From contig JACPYZ010000098.1 of assembly GCA_016195765.1 (NCBI GenBank), forward strand, positions 1 through 5,917: a stretch of DNA of 5,917 nucleotides, read 5' to 3'. The notes under the pieces were generated by a model. That model did no database searches. It saw nothing but the letters and a program-made list of their open reading frames with translations, and was not told where the DNA came from. The DNA comes from Candidatus Curtissbacteria bacterium. GTDB taxonomy: Bacteria > Patescibacteriota > Microgenomatia > Curtissbacterales > GWA2-41-24. Shown piece after piece: positions 1 to 5,884 of the stretch. The translations under genes were made by a program, and so were the position numbers. Numbering within the stretch: the stretch's first letter is position 1; the number at the start of each line of letters is the position of its first letter.

Positions 1-1083
1 CGGTAATTTAAAGCTGATTATTTTATTGCTCGCAATCTCGTCTGTTGCGATTTTTCTGCCAATTTGCTCAAGAACCGCGTTCCGGTCTAGTTCTTGTCCG
101 TCGATTGCGGGACTAAATTGTGCAATTCGACCATTTTCAAATTTTAGAGTCGCATCAACCTTTTGCTGATCTATGCTTTTGGCAATGCCTATCAAAAATT
201 CATTAGCTTTATCGTGGTTGAGCAGTATCTGCGCCTCACTCTTTTCAGTGTCCGCAACTTGTAAATCCTCGATAGTATAGCCAGTACCAAACTTAAGAGC
301 AGTCACATATCCTCCAGAAGTATTGGGTAAATCAACAACTATTAAGTTTTGGATATCTTGCCATTTGAGGTTCCAGCTATCAAATCCATAGTTAAACACG
401 AAGGTTTGTTGTGCAAGCTTTGCCAGTTTATCTTTTACTTTAACAAGCTGTGCAGAAGTAATTCTAGGCGAATCTGGTACTAAACTTACTTGAATTTTAG
501 CACCGTCAATTCTACTGAGATTTTCTTTAAGTTGTGCAACCAAACGGCTTTTATCAATAACTATTCCCTCTTTTTCTTGTGTAATCTCCAAACCATTTAT
601 TCCCTCTACAATTGCTGCATTTGTTGCTTTTGTTTCGTAAGCCGAAAATTTGTTACCTAAAGCGTTTTGAAACTGGTTGTAATCAACAGAATACACAGCA
701 TTTATTTGAACTTCGCCAAAAAATGCTCTAGGCAGCCTCAAGAAATCACCAAGGCTCACAAACCTGTTACGGTTAATCGCATCAAGCGTCGCGCTTTTAT
801 CAAATCGAATGCCTAAATCAGAAATCGGTACATCAACTTCTTCCCCCTTTATTAAAAAGGTGGTATTCGAGCCTTGATAAGTGTCCATAACCTCAGCAAG
901 CAGCGCCTCTGCTTGTGCAGAATTTCTTCCACCAAAATTAAAAACCCCTACTTTGGTTCCTGGCAAAATTTTCCCAAACCAAAGTAAATTGAATATTAGG
1001 TATAAGCCGAGGCAAATAGTAAAAACGACCAAAAAAACACGAACTTTGCCAAATTCCTTAATTATTTTTCTTGTTCGGCTCAT
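1..1083 (-). CDS. Membrane-anchored YoaR/VanW-type peptidoglycan-binding-like protein, partial (C-terminus beyond window)
   Basis: The minus strand is open from ATG (complement of 1081-1083) through position 1, giving 361 residues with no stop, so the C-terminus lies outside. A basic N-terminus (MSRTRKIIKEFGKVR) precedes one hydrophobic segment at about residues 16-36, so the protein is probably anchored in the membrane with its bulk outside. Residues 39-62 (ILPGTKVGVFNFGG, then an Ala-rich helix) match the 'I.pGv.v.gv.vgG.t..eA' opening of YoaR/VanW-type proteins. A first PG_binding_4-like unit covers about 75-105 (VDVPISDLGIRFD) and a second about 308-345 (ATLKFENGRI, then AIDGQELDR). In known families these repeats precede a VanW or an L,D-transpeptidase (YkuD) domain, but neither is visible here. 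A TGA lies six codons upstream in frame with no other usual start between, which fixes the start. No Shine-Dalgarno is evident. Wall binding is inferred from family resemblance only. Confidence 0.75.
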   Translation of the reverse strand, partial: MSRTRKIIKEFGKVRVFLVVFTICLGLYLIFNLLWFGKILPGTKVGVFNFGGRNSAQAEALLAEVMDTYQGSNTTFLIKGEEVDVPISDLGIRFDKSATLDAINRNRFVSLGDFLRLPRAFFGEVQINAVYSVDYNQFQNALGNKFSAYETKATNAAIVEGINGLEITQEKEGIVIDKSRLVAQLKENLSRIDGAKIQVSLVPDSPRITSAQLVKVKDKLAKLAQQTFVFNYGFDSWNLKWQDIQNLIVVDLPNTSGGYVTALKFGTGYTIEDLQVADTEKSEAQILLNHDKANEFLIGIAKSIDQQKVDATLKFENGRIAQFSPAIDGQELDRNAVLEQIGRKIATDEIASNKIISFKLP

Positions 1084-1088
1084 ATTAT

Positions 1089-1133
1089 TGCCAAAATCTC
1101 AGGCCTGATTTCCAGGCCAAGTAGCGCTTGGCA
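1089..1133. promoter_or_regulatory. Overlapping inverted repeats in the divergent intergenic gap
   Basis: Three six-base pairings are visible. GGCCTG (1102-1107) pairs with CAGGCC (1113-1118) around a 5-nt loop. GCCAAG (1116-1121) pairs with CTTGGC (1127-1132) around a 5-nt loop. TGCCAA (1089-1094) pairs with TTGGCA (1128-1133). The first two share bases 1116-1118, so they exclude each other. The outer pairing can enclose the first hairpin but competes with the second. No T tract follows on either strand, so this is not an intrinsic terminator. It sits between two divergent genes and could hold an operator, but function is unproven. Confidence 0.35.
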
Positions 1134-1138
1134 CTGCA

Positions 1139-1149
1139 TATGATATCAT
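1139..1149. promoter_or_regulatory. Possible -10 element overlapping a 10-bp perfect palindrome
   Basis: TATGAT (1139-1144) resembles a -10 hexamer for the plus-strand lipoprotein gene and would place transcription start near 1151. It overlaps the perfect palindrome ATGATATCAT (1140-1149), whose minus-strand reading (TATCAT) could equally serve the divergent gene. No convincing -35 lies 16-18 bp upstream on the plus strand. GGAG at 1150-1153 is a possible ribosome binding site for the ATG at 1168, but a 14-nt spacing is long. Both promoter and operator readings are tentative. Confidence 0.25.
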
Positions 1150-1167
1150 GGAGAAAAGCGACCATTC

Positions 1168-2490
1168 ATGCCCGGCTCAGCCATCACCAGATATGTTTCT
1201 TATATAAGGAAGTTATTCCTAGTTTCCGGCACCCTTCTGTTGGCAACTGCGCTTTCTGCGTGTTCTATTCTGCCCAGCAATAAAAATCAACAAATCACCC
1301 TTAAGTACTGGGGTATTTGGGAATCTTCAATTACCATGAATCAAGTGATTGCCGATTATAAAAAAATTAAACCTAATGTTGATATCGTTTACGAAAAACG
1401 TGCACCAGAACAATACAGAGAAAGTCTTCAAAGCCAAATCCAAGGCGGTAAAGGTCCGGATGTTTTCTTGTTTCATAACACGTGGACCGCTATGCTCAAA
1501 AATGAACTTGCACCTGCTCCACCCTCAATTGTTTCAGACAAGAATCTAAGCCAAGATTATTACCCCACCATATTTTTTGACATGAGAAATAGCAGTAAGA
1601 ATGTTATAGGTCTACCAACTGGTGTAGATGGTCTGGCCTTATATTGGAACGAAGATATCTTCCGCTCGGCAGGCATTCCGGCTCCTCCAACCACCTGGCA
1701 AGAGCTTTCAAAAATAGCCGCTCAACTCACAGTTAAAGATTCAGCAGGAAATATAAAAACAGGTGGGATTGCTTTGGGAACAGCAAGTAACGTCGACCAT
1801 TTTTCAGATATTTTGGGCCTCATGCTTTTTCAGAATGGGGGAGACCCAAAAAATCCCACAGACAAAGCCTCTGCAGATGCCCTGGAATACTACGCAAATT
1901 TTGCCAAAGGTCCAAACAAAGTTTGGGATGAAACATTGCCAGCCTCTACTGTTGCCTTTACAGGCGGCAATCTTGCCATGTATCTGGCCCCAAGCTGGCG
2001 TGCCATCGAAATCAAAAACGCCAACCCGCTGTTGAATTTTAAAGTTGCGCCTGCCCCACAGCTAGAAGGCGGCCAGGTGAACTGGGCCACCTATTGGGCA
2101 AGTGGAGTTTCTGCCAAAAGCCAGAATTCCAAAGAAGCGTGGGAATTTGTTAAATATTTAAACGAAGAGCAAACTTTAATTAAGCTTTACAACGAAGCTG
2201 CCAAAAGCCCAGGCCGCTTCTTTGGGGAACCATATCCCAGAAAAGCAATGGGGGATAAACTAGCAGCAGATCCAGTCATAGGTGCATATATTAGTGAAGC
2301 ACCAACCATGCGTTCATTTCCAATGGCTTCTCGAACATTCGACAACGGCATTAACGATCAAATCATCAAAGCCTACGAAGATGCAGTCAACAGTGTTGCT
2401 GGTGGCACACCAGCAACAAGTGCCTTACAAACAGCCGCCAATGTTATAAAAGGCGTTATTGCCAAATATAGCGGCGCTCCTGCCCAATAG
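1168..2490 (+). CDS. ABC transporter substrate-binding lipoprotein (family 1 extracellular solute-binding protein, sugar type)
   Basis: This 440-residue protein should capture a solute, most likely a sugar or oligosaccharide, at the cell surface and deliver it to an ABC permease. A lipoprotein signal is clear: basic YIRKLF, a hydrophobic stretch at about 16-29, then lipobox L-S-A-C with lipidated Cys32. The mature part opens with ITLKYWGIWE and a helix leading to GGKGPDVFLF (93-102), the usual first lobe of SBP_bac_1 proteins. LPTGVDGLALYWNEDIF (149-165), then the AGIPAPPTTWQEL hinge region, FTGGNLAMYLAPSW (264-277) and the AWEFVKYL helix (324-331) are further hallmarks. Length is normal for the family. 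The ATG is the first start after an in-frame TGA at 1141-1143. No permease or ATPase gene lies nearby in this window, so the partner must be elsewhere. The substrate cannot be told from sequence. The next gene starts 16 bp after the stop with no terminator between, suggesting cotranscription. Confidence 0.9.
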   Translation: MPGSAITRYVSYIRKLFLVSGTLLLATALSACSILPSNKNQQITLKYWGIWESSITMNQVIADYKKIKPNVDIVYEKRAPEQYRESLQSQIQGGKGPDVFLFHNTWTAMLKNELAPAPPSIVSDKNLSQDYYPTIFFDMRNSSKNVIGLPTGVDGLALYWNEDIFRSAGIPAPPTTWQELSKIAAQLTVKDSAGNIKTGGIALGTASNVDHFSDILGLMLFQNGGDPKNPTDKASADALEYYANFAKGPNKVWDETLPASTVAFTGGNLAMYLAPSWRAIEIKNANPLLNFKVAPAPQLEGGQVNWATYWASGVSAKSQNSKEAWEFVKYLNEEQTLIKLYNEAAKSPGRFFGEPYPRKAMGDKLAADPVIGAYISEAPTMRSFPMASRTFDNGINDQIIKAYEDAVNSVAGGTPATSALQTAANVIKGVIAKYSGAPAQ

Positions 2491-2505
2491 TATTTAATTC
2501 ACATT

Positions 2506-3348
2506 ATGACAACAAGCGAGTCGATATTGGCAACTCTTGCCTATCATGATATCTTTGACTATCCGCTAACCCCAGAAGAAATCTGGCTCTATCAGATAGA
2601 AAAAACAACAAGCCTAAAGGCCGTAAAAAAAGAATTATGGCTCCTGGCGAAATTTAAAAAAGTCCAAAACCAACACAATCTATATAGCCTTAAGAGTAGG
2701 GGAGCAATAATCAAAATGCGCCTAAGGCGTGAGAAATATTCAAAACTCAAACTTAAAAAGGCCAAGTTTTATGCAAATATCTTAAAAAGCATTCCCACCG
2801 TAAGTATGGTAGGAATAACCGGGGCTCTGGCCATGCAAAACAGCGACCAAAAAGACGATATCGATCTTTTGGTTGTCACCAGCAAAAACTCTCTTTGGTC
2901 AACTAGGTTATTTGTAAATATTCTGCTTTATCCGTACAGGCGAAAGCCGGACCAACCCCATACCAACAACAAAGCATGTCTTAACATTTTTCTCACTCAA
3001 AACAACCTTAAAGTAACGACTCAAAATTTGTATACAGCGCACGAAATAGCTCAAACCAAACCTATCTGGCAACGTGGAAACACTTATGCTAGCTTCATAA
3101 AAGCTAATTCTTGGGTAAAAAAGTATCTACCCAACTGGCAGCTGCAAATGGGGGACTCGCTCAAAACTTATCAACAAACAGAATTTAAAATTTTCCCGGA
3201 AAAAATTGCAAAAAAACTGCAACTTTCTTATATGAAAAAAAGAATAACCACTGAAAAAATAGGTGACAATCAATTATTTTTTCACCCGGCAGACACTGAA
3301 TCATGGGTTCTACAAGAGTATCAAAAACGGTTAAAAAAGCTGCGGTAA
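2506..3348 (+). CDS. Nucleotidyltransferase-like protein with N-terminal helical (possibly winged-helix) region
   Basis: The 280 residues contain a Pol-beta-type nucleotidyltransferase signature: strand VSMVGITGALAM (99-110), with GITG in the place of the usual G-S/G motif. DDIDLLVVT (117-125) follows, where Asp118 and Asp120 would be the paired metal-binding carboxylates. A third carboxylate on a later strand is not obvious; the candidate strand CLNIFLT (158-164) has Asn160. The N-terminal 65 residues (YHDIFDYPLTPEEIW, then KKELWLLAKFKKVQ and HNLYSLK) look like a small winged-helix-like domain. The C-terminal third is basic and helical, ending in FHPADTESWVLQEYQKRLKKL. Such proteins can transfer nucleotides to small molecules, proteins or RNA, but the substrate here is unknown. 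The gene is in the same frame as the lipoprotein gene, after its TAG and five sense codons. No ribosome binding site is seen. A catalytically weak or inactive member is possible. Confidence 0.6.
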   Translation: MTTSESILATLAYHDIFDYPLTPEEIWLYQIEKTTSLKAVKKELWLLAKFKKVQNQHNLYSLKSRGAIIKMRLRREKYSKLKLKKAKFYANILKSIPTVSMVGITGALAMQNSDQKDDIDLLVVTSKNSLWSTRLFVNILLYPYRRKPDQPHTNNKACLNIFLTQNNLKVTTQNLYTAHEIAQTKPIWQRGNTYASFIKANSWVKKYLPNWQLQMGDSLKTYQQTEFKIFPEKIAKKLQLSYMKKRITTEKIGDNQLFFHPADTESWVLQEYQKRLKKLR

Positions 3349-3387
3349 TTTCTGCGTTAAATATGCGGGAAATAATGCGGGAAATTG
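3341..3387 (+). repeat. Four degenerate ~12-bp direct repeats upstream of the pyrG promoter
   Basis: Units begin with TGCG at 3341, 3353, 3364 and 3376, spaced 12, 11 and 12 bp: TGCGGTAATTTC, TGCGTTAAATA, TGCGGGAAATAA, TGCGGGAAATTG. The last two are nearly identical (ATGCGGGAAATA and ATGCGGGAAATT, 3363-3386). The array overlaps the last codons of the upstream gene and ends 15 bp before the -35 hexamer. The spacing is close to one helical turn, as for an activator-binding array, but simple duplication with drift explains it equally well. Confidence 0.4.
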
Positions 3388-3402
3388 GTTTAAAGACCAA
3401 AC

Positions 3403-3439
3403 TTGACAGTTTCAGCCACAATCTGAGAAAATAGTGGCG
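3403..3439 (+). promoter_or_regulatory. Predicted pyrG promoter (TTGACA / extended -10), +1 at GGGCCC
   Basis: A perfect consensus -35 TTGACA occupies 3403-3408. After an 18-bp spacer comes GAAAAT (3427-3432), which matches four of six -10 positions and is preceded by TG one base upstream (TGAGAAAAT), an extended -10. Counting seven bases from the end of the -10 puts +1 on G3439, the first base of GGGCCC. GG at 3436-3437 is an alternative start. The promoter lies upstream of a terminator hairpin but inside the gap before pyrG, so it must read through that hairpin to reach the gene. Confidence 0.65.
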
Positions 3440-3520
3440 GGCCCGTAATAATGGGCGAGTCTCCCAGAGCACTTTGCGAAGGGGGATTTTTTCGTTTTCT
3501 AGGCTAAATCCCAAAATAAA
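3439..3520 (+). promoter_or_regulatory. pyrG leader: candidate CTP-responsive reiterative-transcription attenuator
   Basis: The predicted 82-nt leader begins GGGCCC and contains a UCUCCC tract at 3460-3465 that forms the 5' arm of a terminator. In Bacillus subtilis and Lactococcus lactis pyrG, transcripts start with GGGC. When CTP is low, polymerase stalls before the C and adds extra G residues, and the poly-G tail pairs with a pyrimidine-rich arm of the terminator and prevents termination. All these parts are present here in the same order. A competing 5' hairpin is also possible: GCCC (3441-3444) with GGGC (3453-3456). No Shine-Dalgarno stands at normal spacing before the ATG; AGG at 3501-3503 is 17 nt away. 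The mechanism is inferred by architecture, not shown. Confidence 0.6.
3458..3492 (+). terminator. Intrinsic terminator hairpin in the pyrG leader (attenuator)
   Basis: UCUCCC (3460-3465) pairs with GGGGGA (3481-3486), including one U-G pair, and weak pairs at 3458-3459 with 3487-3488 can extend the base. The 15-nt apical part can add GC/GC pairs (3469-3470 with 3476-3477), separated by an AGA/GAA internal loop able to form tandem sheared G-A pairs. Six T (3487-3492) follow directly, then CG and four more T. It could end transcripts from the upstream gene. However, only 28 nt remain to the pyrG ATG and a good promoter lies upstream, so attenuation is the better reading. Confidence 0.65.
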
Positions 3521-5143
3521 ATGGCAAGAACTAAAGTAATTTTTGTATCTGGCGGTGTCATTTCCGGAATCGGAAAGGGGATTGCCACCTCTTCTATCGC
3601 TCTTCTTCTTAAATCCCGTGGCTATTCAGTCACCATTATGAAAGCTGATCCATACTTAAATATAGATGCAGGCACCCTCAATCCAATCGAACATGGAGAG
3701 GTTTTTGTGCTAGACGATGGTATGGAATGCGATCAAGATCTTGGCAATTACGAAAGATATCTTGAACAAAGCCTCAACAAAACAAATTACATGACCACAG
3801 GCCAAGTCTTCAAATCGATAATAGACCGTGAACGTGCTCTGGGTTACGAAGGCAAAACCGTCGAGTTTTTCCAACATCCACCAGAAGAGATCATTCAAAG
3901 AATAGAAACTTGTGCCAAAACCAACAATGCCGAAATAGTGCTTTTCGAAGTTGGTGGCACAGTGGGGGAATATCAAAACCTTTTATTTCTAGAAGCTAAC
4001 CGTCTAATGAAGCTTCACAATCCTCGTGATATTTTGCACGTCCATTTAACTTACCTCCCGATCCCAAGTGCCCTTGGAGAAATGAAGAGTAAACCCGCCC
4101 AAATGTCTATTCATCAGTTAGCCCAAGCGGGCATTCTTCCGGATTTTGTCTTAGCGCGTGCCCAAGTTGCCGTAGATGAAAGACGCAAGGAAAAAATTGC
4201 CATTGCTTGTGGCCTGCAACCAGAAGATATAATCTCGGCTCCAGACGTCGAAAGCATCTACCAAGTACCCCTTAATTTTGAAAACCAAAAATTTTCAGAT
4301 AAAGTCCTAAAAAAACTTTTCGCCAAACCCCGTAAATCCGATCTTGCTGATTGGAAAGTTATGGTCAACGACACGCTAACCGCACCGGGTACCGCCAAAA
4401 TTGCCATGGTCGGTAAATATTTCTCAACTGGCGATTTCACTTTGTCAGATGCCTATCTATCTGTTATTGAATCTATTCGCCATGCTGCTTCGCGCCATGG
4501 AATTAAACCTAAGTTAACTTGGATCGATAGCGCCAAAATTGAAGAAGAAGGCGTTAAAATGCTCGCCGGCTACGATGGTATCGTTGTGCCCGGTGGTTAT
4601 GGTTCACGCGCCGTCGAAGGTATTGTTCAAGCTATAAAGTTTGCTCGCGAAAATAAAATTCCATATTTCGGTCTTTGCTACGGTATGCAGCAAGCAGCAA
4701 TCGAATTTGCTAGAAACGTTCTGGGTTACCGTGACGCCAACACTACAGAAATCGATCCTAAAACCAAACATCCAGTTATCGATGTCATGAAGGGCCAAAA
4801 GGATTTGGTCAAATACCATAACCTTGGTGGTACCCAACGTTTGGGTGCTTGGGAATGGAAGGGTAAGCCAGGCACAAAGTTTGCCAAAGCTTACGGCAGG
4901 ACAAGCGGCAGTGAACGCCACCGTCATAGGTATGAATTTAACAATAAATACAAAGAAGAATTCGAAAAATCTGGCATGATTATTGCCGCAACCACTAAAG
5001 ATGGGGCGCTAGTTGAGGCAGTAGAACTTAAAGACCACCCATTTTTTATAGGTACTCAGTATCATCCCGAACTTAAATCTCGTCCCATGCATCCACACCC
5101 ACTTTATATGGCCTTCATGGAAGCAGTTGTTAAAACCAGGTGA
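3521..5143 (+). CDS. pyrG: CTP synthase (glutamine-hydrolysing)
   Basis: Converts UTP to CTP using ATP and glutamine, the last step of de novo CTP synthesis, in the cytosol. At 540 residues it is full length. The synthetase domain (1 to about 270) shows the P-loop SGIGKG (15-20, Lys19), DPYLNIDAGT, HGEVFVLDDG, DQDLGNYERY (Asp73 as a likely Mg ligand), EVGGTVGE (Glu143) and the KSKPAQ nucleotide-binding segment (189-194). After a linker, the class I glutamine amidotransferase domain (about 292-540) has PGGYG (357-361), nucleophile Cys386 in GLCYGMQ, GGTQRLG, ERHRHRYEFN, and His515/Glu517 in QYHPE. Several blocks differ from the usual bacterial form: FQHPPEE replaces IPHIT, and the 200-250 segment diverges. 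The catalytic set is intact, so I expect an active enzyme. It is preceded by a putative CTP-sensing attenuator and ends in TGA overlapping the next GTG start. Confidence 0.97.
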   Translation: MARTKVIFVSGGVISGIGKGIATSSIALLLKSRGYSVTIMKADPYLNIDAGTLNPIEHGEVFVLDDGMECDQDLGNYERYLEQSLNKTNYMTTGQVFKSIIDRERALGYEGKTVEFFQHPPEEIIQRIETCAKTNNAEIVLFEVGGTVGEYQNLLFLEANRLMKLHNPRDILHVHLTYLPIPSALGEMKSKPAQMSIHQLAQAGILPDFVLARAQVAVDERRKEKIAIACGLQPEDIISAPDVESIYQVPLNFENQKFSDKVLKKLFAKPRKSDLADWKVMVNDTLTAPGTAKIAMVGKYFSTGDFTLSDAYLSVIESIRHAASRHGIKPKLTWIDSAKIEEEGVKMLAGYDGIVVPGGYGSRAVEGIVQAIKFARENKIPYFGLCYGMQQAAIEFARNVLGYRDANTTEIDPKTKHPVIDVMKGQKDLVKYHNLGGTQRLGAWEWKGKPGTKFAKAYGRTSGSERHRHRYEFNNKYKEEFEKSGMIIAATTKDGALVEAVELKDHPFFIGTQYHPELKSRPMHPHPLYMAFMEAVVKTR

Positions 5144-5628
5144 GCAGGATTATCTCGAACGCTAAGTTAAAAAGATATTCAAGAGAACACTTATATTACG
5201 AAATCTCTATGTTTATATCGGCGTACAAACAATTAGTGATTATGATGCAAAATTCAGGCCAATGGTTTGACAGGATGGCAAGAATTGAGGCTTTAGTGAA
5301 CCATGGAAGAATTCTTACTTATTTTTTGTTCCCATCAAAATTACCTCCTCGGCCAGATGACGTGACTGCTCGAGATTTTTTTAACAATCCAGCGGAATGG
5401 GACAAAATCCAACCAAAATATTCTGTTAGAACAAAAAATTTAAAGGATAGAGCAGATAAAGAATTATCGCACCTGACTCTAAAAAGAATTTTTGGTACAC
5501 CTAAGAAAAAAGCATATGTTGCCGAACAATTCAATGACATCATTGAAGGCTTAAAAATACTTGCAGATAATGCTTCTGAAGAAAAATTACATACAGAAGT
5601 ATTTAAATTGATTAAAAGCTCAACTTAA
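5140..5628 (+). CDS. Small all-helical protein, HEPN-like (R-x6-H motif), function unknown
   Basis: The 162-residue product is rich in predicted helices (about 14-37, 43-64, 98-115, 123-144, 147-160) with no signal peptide or membrane span. Residues 104-111 read R-A-D-K-E-L-S-H, fitting the R-x(4-6)-H motif of HEPN RNases, followed by LTLKR. The earlier segment RIEALVNHGRILTYFLF and DDVTARDFF resembles a family of hypothetical proteins I recall with an 'ES..iH.R.L.dFl' helix, compatible with the HEPN/AbiU2-like fold. The GTG start overlaps the pyrG stop (GTGA). It is the earliest possible start after an in-frame TAA at 5131-5133, and it keeps the YSREHLYYEISMF helix that an ATG start at 5209 would cut. 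Translation is probably coupled to pyrG. An RNase or toxin role is inference; a purely structural helical protein is equally possible. Confidence 0.7.
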   Translation: MSRIISNAKLKRYSREHLYYEISMFISAYKQLVIMMQNSGQWFDRMARIEALVNHGRILTYFLFPSKLPPRPDDVTARDFFNNPAEWDKIQPKYSVRTKNLKDRADKELSHLTLKRIFGTPKKKAYVAEQFNDIIEGLKILADNASEEKLHTEVFKLIKSST

Positions 5629-5629
5629 A

Positions 5630-5884
5630 ATGCCTGAATCTAACATCCCCATAGAACTTCAAGCCTATGCTGCCAAAAAGAAAGAAGCTGTCCAAGAAGC
5701 AAAACCTCTCGAGTTTCCACCAGAAATTATCGAAAAATTAGATGCAGAAACTCTTAAGCATGGCCGGAACGAATGTTGTGGTTTTGTTGTCCAAGTAGGT
5801 GGCAAGATGGAAGTTGTTTCCATTAAAAATTCTTTGGCAGACCAAGACGGTAATCGTGCCCACATTGCCTACGTTATGGACTAA
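5630..5884 (+). CDS. JAB/MPN-like metalloprotease N-terminal fragment, interrupted by TAA
   Basis: The ATG lies one base after the stop of the preceding gene (TAAAATG), so translation is likely coupled. The 84-residue product has a charged helical N-terminus (about 1-27), then FPPEIIEKLDAETLKHGRNE. ECCGFVVQ (48-55) matches the opening of JAB/MPN domains, where the Glu of 'E.CGf' is the first catalytic residue. VVSIKNSLADQDG fits the next strand and its Asn. The domain should continue to an H-x-H...D zinc site, but TAA (5882-5884) stops it after YVMD. The frame then continues open to the window edge as DEVMKLHNRLE, which reads like the natural continuation. This is either a broken gene, a sequencing error (TAA for GAA, AAA or CAA), or a split gene restarting at ATG 5894. 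The JAB assignment rests on one half-domain. Confidence 0.6.
   Translation: MPESNIPIELQAYAAKKKEAVQEAKPLEFPPEIIEKLDAETLKHGRNECCGFVVQVGGKMEVVSIKNSLADQDGNRAHIAYVMD

Noticed and set aside
2488..2505. Readthrough fusion of the lipoprotein and nucleotidyltransferase-like genes, which share a frame
   Set aside because: The lipoprotein ends at a natural family length, the next gene has its own ATG, and a secreted domain fused to a cytosolic one makes little sense. The shared frame is a one-in-three chance.
3363..3434. 23-codon frame starting in the repeats (MREIMREIGLK...) as a leader peptide
   Set aside because: It ends inside the -10 of the predicted pyrG promoter, has no ribosome binding site, and its start is simply the repeat unit. 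It would not lie in the pyrG transcript.
3458..3492. Hairpin as a plain terminator of the 2506-3348 gene only
   Set aside because: It may do this as well, but only 28 nt separate it from pyrG, too little for a separate promoter. The best promoter lies upstream of it, so pyrG transcription must cross it.
3185..3514. 109-codon minus-strand frame across the gap before pyrG
   Set aside because: It is antisense to the end of the nucleotidyltransferase-like gene, the promoter and the terminator. It has no recognisable family, and the low-complexity Phe-rich stretch reflects plus-strand poly-A/Lys codons.
2506..5628. HEPN-MNT toxin-antitoxin pair formed by the nucleotidyltransferase-like and HEPN-like proteins
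   Set aside because: Such pairs are normally adjacent with a small MNT protein. Here pyrG and its promoter lie between, and the transferase-like protein is much larger than a minimal MNT.
5882..5884. TAA recoded as an amino acid
   Set aside because: The 2506-3348 and 5140-5628 genes both end properly at TAA, pyrG ends at TGA and the lipoprotein gene at TAG. Nothing else suggests an altered code.
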